From the NCBI GenBank assembly GCA_036405135.1, contig DASWYF010000022.1, forward strand, positions 305,429-369,428: a DNA stretch of 64,000 nt, given 5' to 3'. Shown piece by piece: positions 1-8,842 of this stretch; the first letter of the stretch is position 1, and the number at the start of each line of letters is the position of its first letter. A program made the position numbers and the translations under genes. The notes beneath the pieces are model-generated. The model saw nothing but the letters and a program-made list of their open reading frames with translations. It was not told the DNA's origin and did no database searches. The DNA is from Verrucomicrobiia bacterium. GTDB lineage: Bacteria > Verrucomicrobiota > Verrucomicrobiia > Limisphaerales > JAEYXS01.

Positions 1-549
1 GATGACACCGGAACCATTGTTTCCATGGCGGCGCGCGGCGGTTTCCTTGGCGGCCGGATCGTTCTGGTTCAGGAAGAAAGTTGCCCCGAAATCCTTGGCA
101 AAACTGATCTTCCACACCGTCTTGCCATCCTTGAGCGAGAGACAACTGAACTCGCCGTTGCAGGACTGCACGTAGGCCTTGTCGCCATCGATCATCGGTG
201 TGCAGCGCGGGCCGGGACCATAGGTGTTGCGGAAATCGACCGATTCGGCAAAAGGCACCGACCAGAGTTTCTTGCCGGTGGTGATATCCACGGCGTTCGC
301 CACCTCCTGTTTGTTTTGCTCATCCAGATACACGAGCGTTTTCCCGGCGATGACCGGGGAGGCCTGGCCATTGCCCACATCAAGCCGCCAGATGGGGGTG
401 GTGGAGGGTGGCAGTGCGGTCAACGTGCGCGAAGTTTCGGTCACGATGCCCGCCCGGTTCGGTCCACGCCACTGCGGCCAGTCGGCGGAAGCCATCAGAC
501 AGGGCAGCACAGACGCCAGGCAAAGCGCTTTTTTGAGGATTGGTTTCAT
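1..549 (-). CDS. Secreted PQQ-like beta-propeller protein (N-terminal part)
   Basis: About 183 residues are visible before the gene runs off the left edge. The ATG at 547-549 opens a signal peptide (MKPILKKALCLASVLPCLMA) followed at about residue 23 by DWPQWRGPNRAG, the hallmark opening of PQQ-like propeller proteins of Planctomycetes and Verrucomicrobia. Further on come blades of the form ASPVIAGKTLVYLDEQ, ...TGKKLWSVPF... and ...KDGKTVWKISF..., with the recurrent Gly-Lys-x-x-Trp strand end of PQQ/YWTD-like repeats. The protein is expected in the periplasm or outer envelope. Members are usually annotated as outer membrane protein assembly factor BamB-like or PQQ-binding-like proteins, but few of them bind PQQ and the role is unknown. 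The reading frame is open to base 1. Confident family call; function not inferred. Confidence 0.85.
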   Translation of the reverse strand, partial: MKPILKKALCLASVLPCLMASADWPQWRGPNRAGIVTETSRTLTALPPSTTPIWRLDVGNGQASPVIAGKTLVYLDEQNKQEVANAVDITTGKKLWSVPFAESVDFRNTYGPGPRCTPMIDGDKAYVQSCNGEFSCLSLKDGKTVWKISFAKDFGATFFLNQNDPAAKETAARRHGNNGSGVI

Positions 550-705
550 GGTGGGTCGATTGTTTGGCGAATCTTGGACGGGATACTGTTGGGGGCCATT
601 CAGGTCAAGACTTGTAAAGTTGAAGTCATACCTGCATTGGTTCTTGTATGATATCGAGGTCCGTATAGCCGGCTTCATAGGATGAAATTTCCCCTAAAAA
701 GTATC

Positions 706-734
706 TTGCTTTGACTGAGGCGGGTACCTACTGT
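706..734 (+). promoter_or_regulatory. Candidate promoter of tRNA-Val
   Basis: TTGCTT (706-711) and TACTGT (729-734) are separated by 17 bases and lie about 40 bases before the tRNA. The match to a sigma-70 promoter is moderate. An alternative -35, TTGACT at 711-716, lacks a good -10. Confidence 0.3.
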
Positions 735-776
735 TCTCGCCACTCGACGCTGGTTCGCCGGTGCGAGTATATGGTT

Positions 777-851
777 GCGTGCTTAGCTCAGTGGTAGAGC
801 ATTACCTTCACACGGTAGGGGTCGCAGGTTCGAAACCTGCAGCGCGCACCA
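777..851 (+). tRNA. tRNA-Val (anticodon CAC)
   Basis: The cloverleaf can be drawn by hand. The acceptor stem 777-783 pairs with 841-847 (one G-U). The D stem is GCTC/GAGC (786-789/797-800). The anticodon stem 802-806/814-818 encloses loop TTCACAC with anticodon CAC at 809-811. The T arm carries GGTTCGAAACC. The discriminator is A848 and the CCA end (849-851) is encoded in the DNA. CAC reads GUG, so this is a valine tRNA. Confidence 0.95.
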
Positions 852-916
852 TCCTTCTGGATCAAAGACTCCCGCAAAAATCGCACAAGTTTCTGCGCCT
901 GCTGACAACAAAACTA

Positions 917-946
917 ACAACGCATCCGATCGATTCGTTGTCTTTT
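917..946 (+). terminator. Candidate Rho-independent terminator after tRNA-Val
   Basis: ACAACG (917-922) pairs with CGTTGT (936-941) around a loop that can itself pair (ATC/GAT), followed by TTTT at 943-946. It sits between the tRNA and the convergent end of the signalling operon and could serve both. The stem is short. Confidence 0.4.
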
Positions 947-2859
947 CACACACCCTTCGCGAGCTCGATCCAGAAGCGGCTGCCTTGGTTGGGTTGAGAT
1001 TCCAAACCCATTTGTCCCCCCATTCGCTCGACGCCTTTGCGCACGATCGCCAGACCGATGCCGGTTCCCGGGTATTGCTCTCCATTCATCCGTTCAAAGA
1101 CGCGGAAGATCCGTTCCTGCTGATCGGACGGGATGCCGATGCCGTTATCCGCGATCCAGATGCGCACGGTATCACCCTGTTCTGTTGTCCAAAAACGGAT
1201 AGTAGGCGTGACTCCCGGGGTCATGAATTTGAGGGCATTGCCCAGCAGGTTGGCGAAGCATTGTGACAAGGTCGCTTCGTGGGCCAGCACGGAGGGCAGG
1301 GGACGAATGGTTTCGATCCATGCTTTCGTCTGCTCGATCTGGCTGGCGCATTGCAGCAGGGCGCTATCCCACGCCGCTTCGATCGGGATTTTTTTCAGGC
1401 TCATCGCCGTCTGGGACACGCGGCCGAAAGCGAGCAGGTCCAGCAGCAGCCGGTCCATGAACTCCGAGGATCCCTGGATACGGCTGAGCAGATACAGCGC
1501 CTCATTGTTCAGCGCAGCGGAGTGTTCTTTGTTGAGCAACTGGGAATAGCCGTAGATGGCGCGCAAGGGTGCGCGCAGGTCATGCGCGATGGAATAGGCG
1601 AATGCTTCCAGTTGTTCATTGGCCTGGCGCAATTCATGGGTGCGTTCGGTGACCGCCTGTTCCAGCTTCGCTGCATTGTTCTTGCGGTCCGTGACATCGA
1701 TGCAGGAACCGATGAAACCGTTGAACTGCCCATCTGAATCTTGGCGGGGAACTGCCGTGACCAGCAACCAGCGGTATTCACCATCATGGCGTTTCAAACG
1801 ATATTCCGCGGTGAAGGGTTGACGGCCCTCCAAGGCTGCAAGATGTGACTTGAGGCAATGTTCCCGGTCCTCGGGGTGGACGTTCTCGCACCAGCCGGTG
1901 CCGATGTCCTGGGGCAATGTGCGTCCGGCAAAAGTGAGCCACGCCTGATTGAACCAGCTCCATGATTTATCCGGTCCGCTGAGCCAGATCAGCACGGGCG
2001 CGGCATTCGCCATCAGGCGAAACCGCTCCTCGCTTTCGCGCAACGCATTCTCCGCCGCTTTGCGCTCAGAGATGTCCACGCCGGTGGCTTGCGCGTCCGT
2101 CCATCGGCCTGACGCATCAAACTCAATGGCGCGAACGGTCCAGAGAATCCAGCGCATGCCCACACCGGATTTGAAGCGGGCCTCAAAGCGCGTCTCGGGC
2201 AATTCGGCGATCAGGCTTTGCAAGGCTTCCTCGGCAGTCTGGATATCCGTTTCCGGAAAGAAATCCCACAGGCGCTGGCCGATCGCCGGGCCTTGGTCTT
2301 TACTGCACCATTTGGTGAAAGCGGGATTTACAAATCGGATGATGCCCTCGGCATTGAACCGGCAGATCATCTCCGATTGCGTCTCGACCACGGCGCGGTA
2401 TCTCTCCTCGCTAACTTTGATTTCCCGTGCGAGACGGGCGTGTTTTTCAGCGGCTAGCTGCAATTCATTTCTTTGCCGGGCGAGTTCAAAGAAAACATCC
2501 GCCTTGGCTTGAAGGATCTGGGGGTCGATCGGCTTGAAGAGAAAATCCACAGCCCCAAGTTCATAGCCCCGGAAACGGCGTTGATGGTCCGTGGCGCCAG
2601 CGGTTACGAAGATGATGGGAATATGGCGTGTCCGCGCCGTTCCGCGCATCAGTTCAGCGAGTTCAAAACCGCTCATACCCGGCATTTGCACATCCAGAAA
2701 TACCAGGGCGACTTCATGCACGAGCAACAGTTCCAAGGCTTCCGGGCCGGATTTGGCGGAGAGAAGCTCCAAGCCGTCCTGCTCCAGCAGGGCTGCGAGA
2801 GCGAGGAGGTTTCCCTCCAGGTCATCAACCAATAGAAATTTTACGTTCTTAACGGGCAT
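946..2859 (-). CDS. Receiver-PAS-PAS sensor histidine kinase
   Basis: 637 aa, cytoplasmic, no membrane segment. Order: receiver domain (about 6-122, acidic pocket VDD near 11-13, phospho-acceptor Asp56 in FLDVQMPG, Lys in FKPID near 108), a short helix, two PAS domains (about 150-265 and 275-395, the first ending ATGVDISERK, the second ending CIDVTDRK), a dimerisation helix with the H-box SIAHDLRAPL near 420, and a HATPase domain with NLLGNALKF, DNGIGI and GTGIGLAIV. The receiver at the N-terminus suggests the kinase is controlled by phosphotransfer from another kinase, probably the 1040-aa hybrid kinase encoded upstream. It is the last gene of a five-gene operon and its start overlaps the CheB stop by 11 bases. 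The output of the cascade is not visible: no DNA-binding regulator follows. Confidence 0.92.
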   Translation of the reverse strand: MPVKNVKFLLVDDLEGNLLALAALLEQDGLELLSAKSGPEALELLLVHEVALVFLDVQMPGMSGFELAELMRGTARTRHIPIIFVTAGATDHQRRFRGYELGAVDFLFKPIDPQILQAKADVFFELARQRNELQLAAEKHARLAREIKVSEERYRAVVETQSEMICRFNAEGIIRFVNPAFTKWCSKDQGPAIGQRLWDFFPETDIQTAEEALQSLIAELPETRFEARFKSGVGMRWILWTVRAIEFDASGRWTDAQATGVDISERKAAENALRESEERFRLMANAAPVLIWLSGPDKSWSWFNQAWLTFAGRTLPQDIGTGWCENVHPEDREHCLKSHLAALEGRQPFTAEYRLKRHDGEYRWLLVTAVPRQDSDGQFNGFIGSCIDVTDRKNNAAKLEQAVTERTHELRQANEQLEAFAYSIAHDLRAPLRAIYGYSQLLNKEHSAALNNEALYLLSRIQGSSEFMDRLLLDLLAFGRVSQTAMSLKKIPIEAAWDSALLQCASQIEQTKAWIETIRPLPSVLAHEATLSQCFANLLGNALKFMTPGVTPTIRFWTTEQGDTVRIWIADNGIGIPSDQQERIFRVFERMNGEQYPGTGIGLAIVRKGVERMGGQMGLESQPNQGSRFWIELAKGV

Positions 2860-3490
2860 CGCTATTTTTTACGTGGCACAAGTTTTGGAGAGTTTCGAAG
2901 ATCTCCGGCAGACTCAAACTTTGAGCTTCCGGACACGCTTCCAAGGCAGATGTAGGCATGACAAACGCCTCAGCCAGTTGAGGCGATTGCACGAGTGCCG
3001 ATCCACCCGCATCAACGATGGCCCGCAAGCCTTTGGCACCATCGCTATTGGCTCCGCTCAGGATGATGCCCGCCAATCGTGCCCCATGGGCATCGGCTGC
3101 GGATTCAAACAGCACATCGATGGAAGGGCGCGAAAAATTCAGCGGTTCATCACTGGAGAGAGAAAGAGAGCCATCTTGTTCGAGGAGGACATGATAATTC
3201 GGCGGTGCGAAGTAAACCGTGCCGGGCATCGTTGGTTCTTTGTCCTCCGCCTCCTTCACGGTCAACTGGCATTTCGCGGCGAACAGCGCAGGCATCGCGC
3301 TTTTCTGATCGGGCGGAAGATGTATGACGATGATGATGGGCGCTGGGAAATCCGCAGGAAATAAAGGCAGCAACTTGGAAAGCGCGTCCACTGCTCCCGC
3401 TGAAGCACCGATGACGACGGCTTCCAAGGATGCGTCATCGTCTGGCATCACTTCGGTCGGCTCACTTTTTTTGATAGATTCGCTCATCAC
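2849..3490 (-). CDS. cheB: CheB-type protein-glutamate methylesterase (no receiver domain)
   Basis: 213 aa, made of the CheB catalytic domain only. The nucleophile is Ser30 in GASAGAVDAL, His57 sits in HLPP and Asp150 in SGANSDGAKG, so the catalytic triad Ser-His-Asp is complete. The usual N-terminal receiver of chemotaxis CheB is absent, as in CheB proteins attached to hybrid-kinase operons. It lies between cheR (overlap 29 bases) and the receiver-PAS kinase (overlap 11 bases). No methyl-accepting receptor is encoded nearby, so the methylated substrate is unknown. A role in adapting the neighbouring kinases rather than motility is an inference from context. Confidence 0.92.
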   Translation of the reverse strand: MMSESIKKSEPTEVMPDDDASLEAVVIGASAGAVDALSKLLPLFPADFPAPIIIVIHLPPDQKSAMPALFAAKCQLTVKEAEDKEPTMPGTVYFAPPNYHVLLEQDGSLSLSSDEPLNFSRPSIDVLFESAADAHGARLAGIILSGANSDGAKGLRAIVDAGGSALVQSPQLAEAFVMPTSALEACPEAQSLSLPEIFETLQNLCHVKNSDAR

Positions 3491-4304
3491 GGTTCAGTTC
3501 AGAAAAAGCTTCATGATGTGAAGAGAAACGCAAGTTCTCCCGCGCGCCCAGACCGAGAAAACCTTTTCGGATCAAGGCATCCTTGAACAGGCCGATGGCG
3601 CGATCCTGCAAGTTGCGGTCAAAATAAATCAACACGTTGCGACAGGAGACAAGGTGTACCTCGGCGAAAACGGCATCGGTCACCAGGCTGTGATCAGAGT
3701 AGACGGTGCGCACGCGGAGGCTTTTGTCGAACACGGCCGCACCGTAGGCCGCTGTGTAATATTGAGAGAGCGAACCGCGGCCGCCGGAGCGGCGGTGATT
3801 CAGTGTGAAAGCTGGGATGCGGTCCAGTTCATACACGCCGCTGTCCGCTTTTTTCAGCGCGTCATTGTTGATGTCTGTGGCGTAGAACATTGTCCTGTTC
3901 TCCAGCCCTTCCTCGCGGAAGAGGATCGCCAGAGAGAGCAATTCCTCGCCACTGCTGCAACCGGCCACCCAAACTTTTAGCGAAGGATAAGTGGCCAGGA
4001 GCGGCACCACAGTCTCGCGCAGTGCCTTGAAATAAGTGGGGTCACGGAACATCTCGCTGACCTGCACGGTCAGGAACGGCAGCAGTTGCGGGAAGAGGGC
4101 AGGGTCATGAAGCACCTTCTCCTGCATCGCGGAGAAAGAGGCGTAGCCAAAGCGGTCAAGCGCCTGCACCAGCCGGCGTTTCAACGAAGCGTGAGCATAT
4201 CCGCGAAAGTCGTAATGGTACTTGTGGAAGATCGCTTCGAGAAGCAGGTGCAGCTCGATATCTTCTGTGGATGGAGACTTCGTCGGTTTCATCGCGGCAT
4301 CCAC
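3462..4304 (-). CDS. cheR: CheR-type protein-glutamate O-methyltransferase
   Basis: 280 aa. The N-terminal helical CheR domain (about 15-90) is followed by a SAM-binding methyltransferase fold with WVAGCSSGEE at 112-121 (the CheR variant of motif I), DINNDALKKA, and CRNVLIYFDRNLQ near the end of the catalytic core. The family methylates glutamates on chemoreceptor-like proteins. The gene overlaps the stop of the upstream hybrid kinase by 16 bases and runs 29 bases into cheB, so the reader/writer pair is translationally coupled to the kinase genes. No tetratricopeptide extension is present. Confidence 0.92.
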   Translation of the reverse strand: MDAAMKPTKSPSTEDIELHLLLEAIFHKYHYDFRGYAHASLKRRLVQALDRFGYASFSAMQEKVLHDPALFPQLLPFLTVQVSEMFRDPTYFKALRETVVPLLATYPSLKVWVAGCSSGEELLSLAILFREEGLENRTMFYATDINNDALKKADSGVYELDRIPAFTLNHRRSGGRGSLSQYYTAAYGAAVFDKSLRVRTVYSDHSLVTDAVFAEVHLVSCRNVLIYFDRNLQDRAIGLFKDALIRKGFLGLGARENLRFSSHHEAFSELNRDERIYQKK

Positions 4305-7300
4305 ACACGCACGAGTGAGAGCAGTTTATCCACATCCAGCGGCTTGGCCATGTAATCGTTCGCACCAGCCTCAAGGCATTGCTCCTGGTCGTTTTTCATG
4401 GCCTTGGCGGTGAGCGAGATGATCGGGAGCTTCTTCCATTCCGGGCGCTTGCGGATCTCCCGCATCGCGGTCAGGCCATCCATCTCCGGCATCATCACAT
4501 CCATCAATACGAGATCCACTCCCTTCTCGGGCATCACTTTCTCCAAGGTCTCGATGGCCTCGCGTCCATTCCGGGCGATGAGCAGTTTCACGCCATGCGG
4601 TTCCAGGAGACTTGTCAGGGCGAAAATATTTCGTACGTCATCTTCCACGATCATGATGCGTTTGCCTTCCAGCGCGGCATCACGGCTGCGGGCCTGTTGG
4701 AGCATCTTCTGCTTCTCCGGCGGCAACTCTTCCACGACCTGATGCAGGAAGAGGGTGACTTCATCCAGCAGGCGTTCAGGCGATTTCGCACCCTTGATGA
4801 TGATGGATTTCGAGTAGCGGCGGAGTTTCTGTTCTTCTTCAGAAGACAGTTCGCGTCCGGTATAAACGATGACCGGCGGGAACGAATAGGAGTCCTCTTT
4901 GCTCAGAGTTTCTAGCAGTGCCAGGCCGGATTGATCGGGCAGGCTCAGGTCGAGCACCATGCAATCGAATGTCTCGCTCTTCAGGCGCTCAAGGCAATCC
5001 GAGGCGGTCTGAGCGCCAACGGTTTCCACGTCAGCAGAGGCGAGCAGTTTCCTGACACTGTCGAGTTGCACCGCATCGTCTTCCACCACAAGAACGCGCC
5101 GCAATTTCTGCGAGAGTTTGATCTCCAGCTTGTCGAAAGCTTCGACGAGCTGTTCGCGTTTGACGGGCTTGAGCAGATAACCTACGGCGCCCAGTGAGAA
5201 GGCGGTCTGCACATAATCGGCTGCAGAGACGACATGGACCGGGATGTGACGCGTGCGGTTATCGTTCTTCAAGCGGTCCAAGACGGACAGTCCTGAATGA
5301 TCCGGCAGGCCCACATCCAGCACCACGGCGCTGGGATTGTATTGCAGGGCCAAGGCCACGGCTTCTTCGGCGGCCACGGCAACGAGGCAGTGGAAGCCAA
5401 GTTCCCGGGCGAGATCGTAAACGATGCGGGCAAAGGATTCGTCATCTTCCACCACCAGGATGATGCGGCGATCACCGCTGAGTTTTTCGCGGTCATCCTC
5501 AAAAGTCCGGGCGCGACGAGGAATGGCTGCTGGAGCGTGATGAGGCGGATGATAAGCAGGAGCCGTGCTTTCTGTAGAAGCTTTTGGTTTGGAAGCTGGA
5601 GTAGGGGATTCTTCCGCCAGCTTCAGCGGCTCGCTGGAGAACTTCACCGGCAGCTGAACGGTGAAGGTGCTGCCGCTGCCGGGCTCGCTCTTCACGGTGA
5701 TGCGACCACCCAGCAATGAAACGATCTCACGTGAGATAGAAAGGCCCAGGCCGGTTCCACCATATTTGCGATTCGTGGTGCCATCCGCCTGGCAGAACGG
5801 TTCAAAGATGATCTGCTGCTGGTGCTTGGGGATGCCGATGCCGGTATCGCGAACGGCAAAGCTGATCTGGTTGCCGCCTTCGCGAGTGAGTTCCAGTGTG
5901 ACTTCACCGCGCTCGGTGAATTTGATGGCATTGGCGAGCAAGTTTTTCAGCACCTGTTCGAAACGTTGTGAATCCGTCTCGACCTCTTCCGGCACATCGG
6001 CTGAGGCATTCACGCGGAAGGTCAGGCCTTTCTGACCGGCGAGAGGCTGGAAGGTGTTGCGCAGATTCTCCAACATGCGGGAGATGGAGACTTGCTCCAG
6101 ATTGATCTCCATTTTGCCGGACTCGATCTTCGAGAGGTCCAGCACATCGTTGATGAGGGCGAGCAAGTCGTTGCCAGCGGAGTGGATCGTTTGCGCGAAC
6201 TTCACCTGTTCCGCCGTAAGGTTGGCAGATTTGTTGTCCGCCAGCAGCTTGGCGAGGATCAGCGAGGAATTGAGCGGCGTGCGCAATTCATGGGACATGT
6301 TCGCGAGGAACTCGGACTTGTAACGGCTGGCCTGCTCCACCTCGTGGGAACGTTTCTCCAGTTCATCCTTTGCCACTCCGAGATCGTCTTTCTGCTTCTC
6401 CAGCAGTTGCGTCTGTTCCTCCAGATGTGCGTTGGTCTGTTCCAACTCGGCCTGTTGCTGTTCCAGCCGGGCTTGTGATTCCTTGAGCGCGCGGCCTTGT
6501 TCTTCGAGTTCTTCGTTGGAGACCCGGAGTTCTTCGCTCTGAGCTTGCAGCTCTTCGGCCTGACGTTGCGTTTCCTCCAGAAGTTCCTGCAAGCGGGTGC
6601 GAAACTTTGCCGAACGCACGGCGACCGCGATGGATTCGCTGAGGCGGGTCAGCAATTCCACATTGGCATCATCCGGCCATTCGAAATAGCCCAGTTCGAT
6701 CACGGTGTTTACATTGTGGTCGATAGATGCGGCTGCGATGAGCAGATGGCGGGGCGGTGTCTGGCCCAAGCCTGAACCGACGGCCAGGTAGCCGGTCGGC
6801 ACATCATGGACGATGAATGTTTTGGCGTCTTTCGCGGCCTGCCCCAAAAGACCTTCGCCGAACGCAAACTTGTCCGGAAGTTTGGCGTCGGCAGGAAGTG
6901 CGTAGGAACCAAAGCGTTTGAATGCGCTATCATCCTGGATGAAGATGGCTCCCGCCTTGGCCTCGGTATATTCAGCGAGGAATTTGAGGATGCTATCACC
7001 CAGTTGCTGAAGATTTTGATCGCCGCTCATGCATACACTCAATTCGTTCTGTGCCGTCTGGAGCCATTGATCTTTGCGGACGGTCAGGCGGATGCGGATG
7101 AACTGGTTGCCGATGATGGCGGTGACCCAGATGGTGAGCAGACCAAAGGCGCGGTTCAGCATGGCCACGTTCTTGGAAATGCCGGGTTCATCCGTCAGGA
7201 GGCTGAGGCCCAACAGGGTGGTGGCGATGGCGGCAACCATATAAGGCACCTGGGGCCGCCACAGGAAAAGTGTAAGGACCAGCGGCAGCAGGTAAAAAAT

Positions 7301-7411
7301 CCATACTGCGATGCCCAAAGCGGTGAAGTAATCCGCCACCGCAACCGTGCCCAATGAGAGGGCGATGGCGATGTAAAGTCCCTTGGATTGTGTCTGCCGG
7401 ATGGCCCTCAT
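4289..7411 (-). CDS. Membrane hybrid histidine kinase: TM-GAF-coiled coil-HisKA-HATPase-3x receiver
   Basis: 1040 aa. Three to four hydrophobic segments fill residues 11-100 with only short loops, so the sensor is membrane-embedded rather than periplasmic. A GAF-like domain (about 125-270) is followed by a Gln/Glu-rich coiled coil (about 275-365), the H-box NMSHELRTPL with His374, and a HATPase domain (KNLLANAIKF, DTGIGIP, GGTGLGLSIS). Three complete receiver domains follow (acidic pockets VVEDD, VVEDD, IVEDD; acceptor Asp in VVLDVGLPD, MVLDLSLPD and VLMDVMMPE). Such multi-receiver kinases act in branched phosphorelays. It follows a single-domain response regulator by 10 bases and overlaps cheR. 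It is the hub of the operon; signal and output are unknown. Confidence 0.93.
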   Translation of the reverse strand: MRAIRQTQSKGLYIAIALSLGTVAVADYFTALGIAVWIFYLLPLVLTLFLWRPQVPYMVAAIATTLLGLSLLTDEPGISKNVAMLNRAFGLLTIWVTAIIGNQFIRIRLTVRKDQWLQTAQNELSVCMSGDQNLQQLGDSILKFLAEYTEAKAGAIFIQDDSAFKRFGSYALPADAKLPDKFAFGEGLLGQAAKDAKTFIVHDVPTGYLAVGSGLGQTPPRHLLIAAASIDHNVNTVIELGYFEWPDDANVELLTRLSESIAVAVRSAKFRTRLQELLEETQRQAEELQAQSEELRVSNEELEEQGRALKESQARLEQQQAELEQTNAHLEEQTQLLEKQKDDLGVAKDELEKRSHEVEQASRYKSEFLANMSHELRTPLNSSLILAKLLADNKSANLTAEQVKFAQTIHSAGNDLLALINDVLDLSKIESGKMEINLEQVSISRMLENLRNTFQPLAGQKGLTFRVNASADVPEEVETDSQRFEQVLKNLLANAIKFTERGEVTLELTREGGNQISFAVRDTGIGIPKHQQQIIFEPFCQADGTTNRKYGGTGLGLSISREIVSLLGGRITVKSEPGSGSTFTVQLPVKFSSEPLKLAEESPTPASKPKASTESTAPAYHPPHHAPAAIPRRARTFEDDREKLSGDRRIILVVEDDESFARIVYDLARELGFHCLVAVAAEEAVALALQYNPSAVVLDVGLPDHSGLSVLDRLKNDNRTRHIPVHVVSAADYVQTAFSLGAVGYLLKPVKREQLVEAFDKLEIKLSQKLRRVLVVEDDAVQLDSVRKLLASADVETVGAQTASDCLERLKSETFDCMVLDLSLPDQSGLALLETLSKEDSYSFPPVIVYTGRELSSEEEQKLRRYSKSIIIKGAKSPERLLDEVTLFLHQVVEELPPEKQKMLQQARSRDAALEGKRIMIVEDDVRNIFALTSLLEPHGVKLLIARNGREAIETLEKVMPEKGVDLVLMDVMMPEMDGLTAMREIRKRPEWKKLPIISLTAKAMKNDQEQCLEAGANDYMAKPLDVDKLLSLVRVWMPR

Positions 7412-7421
7412 ATCTCAAATC

Positions 7422-7889
7422 TTATCTGTAAAATACTGCTTTGGCTTGGAAGCGAGGACGGGCGAGGCACGCGAAACGATGCCATTCATGCATGACTCTT
7501 ACGAAGTCCACCAATTCCTCCAAACGGTTCGGTTTCATCACGTAACAGTTGGCGTGAAGACTGTAAACGCGCCGGATATCCTCTTCCCGGCAGGAAGCGG
7601 TGAGGACATAAACAAAAAGTCCTTCACAACTGGGTTCGTCCCGGAGCCATTCCAAGACCTCGAAGCCATTCATGCGAGGCATGTTCAGGTCGAGCAGGAG
7701 GATGTCTGGAAAAGGGTAGGCGTCACGGTCGGCAAAGGCCGATTCGCCCAGCAGATACGCCTTGGCCTCCAGGCCGTCACAAACACTGTGCAGACGGCTG
7801 GAAACGCCAGTTTGCTTAAAAGCCTGACGCATGAAGAAAATGTCATCTGCATTGTCCTCAGCCAGGAGTATATTCAACGGGTGTCCCAT
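7422..7889 (-). CDS. Single-domain response regulator
   Basis: 155 aa, a stand-alone receiver of the Rcp1/CheY-like type that usually pairs with phytochrome- or hybrid-kinase systems. Visible features are the acidic pair in LLAEDNADD, the acceptor in ILLLDLNMPRMNG, Thr/Ser in VLTASC and Lys in MKPNRLEELV. No output domain is present. First gene of the five-gene operon running toward lower coordinates, 10 bases before the hybrid kinase. It probably shuttles phosphate to or from that kinase. Confidence 0.92.
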   Translation of the reverse strand: MGHPLNILLAEDNADDIFFMRQAFKQTGVSSRLHSVCDGLEAKAYLLGESAFADRDAYPFPDILLLDLNMPRMNGFEVLEWLRDEPSCEGLFVYVLTASCREEDIRRVYSLHANCYVMKPNRLEELVDFVRVMHEWHRFACLARPRFQAKAVFYR

Positions 7890-8037
7890 AATCTATCCTA
7901 TCCAATCGGGAAGGGATAGACCCGAAATAACTCATGAGCAAATCGCAGAAGGCATTTTTTGTCCGCTTTTTGGATAGGGCCAAGGCGACAGGGGGATACC
8001 CTGCCGCCTGGCTATGAAGAACTGTCAAGTAGACCGT

Positions 8038-8739
8038 TCACTTTTTGGCTGAAGCCTTGATGCTGAAATCATCATAGTGAACATCCACTGGATTTGTGGT
8101 CAGGCTGACGAGGGACTTGGTCTCGTGGGTGACGCCTTCGGATTTGAAGGTGCCTACGGCCTTGCCATCGATACTTACGGAGACTTCATCACCCTTGGTC
8201 TGGATGACGAGGGTGTGCCATTCTTTCAGGCTGGTTGCGGTGGGGATGTTCTTTGTCTTGGTCGCAAGCATCTTCTTCTCGCCGTCAGAGAGGGATTTCG
8301 GATCGGCTTTGCGCTTGGTGTAGATCTCGTTCTTGAAATTGCCGGTCTTGGCATCAGCGATGGTCACGGCCTTGGGATTCACCGTGACGCTGCAGATGTG
8401 GCCAGCATGAGAGCCTTTGTAATCCTTGTCATCGAACCAGACGTTAAAGCTCTTCGCCTTCTCGCTCACGAAGCGGAACTTCACGGACACTTCGAGATCG
8501 CGCTCGCCGGGGAATTTGATGCTGTCCACGGCGGAGTGGTCGGAGTTTTCCGGGGTGATGCCCATCAACACGCCATCTTTCACCACGCTGCCGCTCTTGT
8601 AATGGCCCCATTGTTTGCCGAACGCATTCGCCGAGAAATCATCGGAGAAGATCGCCTTGCTGTAATAACCGGACGGTTCAGCGGCGAATGCAGAGGAAGC
8701 AGCAACAGTGGCGAGAGCAAGGGCGACGAGTGATTTCAT
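8038..8739 (-). CDS. Secreted DUF1080-like (concanavalin-fold) protein
   Basis: 233 aa. The ATG at 8737-8739 was chosen because it directly precedes a clean signal peptide (MKSLVALALATVAASSAFAA); the longer frame upstream overlaps the divergent promoter region. The mature part begins with FSDDFS...W.HYKSGSVVKDGVL and contains EWHTLVIQTKGDEVSVSIDGK, the strand pattern of DUF1080/LamG-like jelly-roll domains common in PVC bacteria and often tied to polysaccharide handling. No catalytic residues can be assigned. It is divergent from the related gene at 8843, with 103 bases between the starts. Confidence 0.8.
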   Translation of the reverse strand: MKSLVALALATVAASSAFAAEPSGYYSKAIFSDDFSANAFGKQWGHYKSGSVVKDGVLMGITPENSDHSAVDSIKFPGERDLEVSVKFRFVSEKAKSFNVWFDDKDYKGSHAGHICSVTVNPKAVTIADAKTGNFKNEIYTKRKADPKSLSDGEKKMLATKTKNIPTATSLKEWHTLVIQTKGDEVSVSIDGKAVGTFKSEGVTHETKSLVSLTTNPVDVHYDDFSIKASAKK

Positions 8740-8842
8740 GGATGCGACTGTAGGCCTCACAGGGAGAATTTCAACAGGGGAAAATGGCTCGCTGCACTTC
8801 ATGGATTGCATGGAACGGCAATGCCAATATGCTCATCGCATC

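Noticed and set aside
783..1085. Minus-strand frame beginning over the tRNA (peptide ending ALQVSNLRPLPCE)
   Set aside because: Antisense of the tRNA-Val and overlapping the kinase gene; this peptide is a well-known artefact of tRNA genes.
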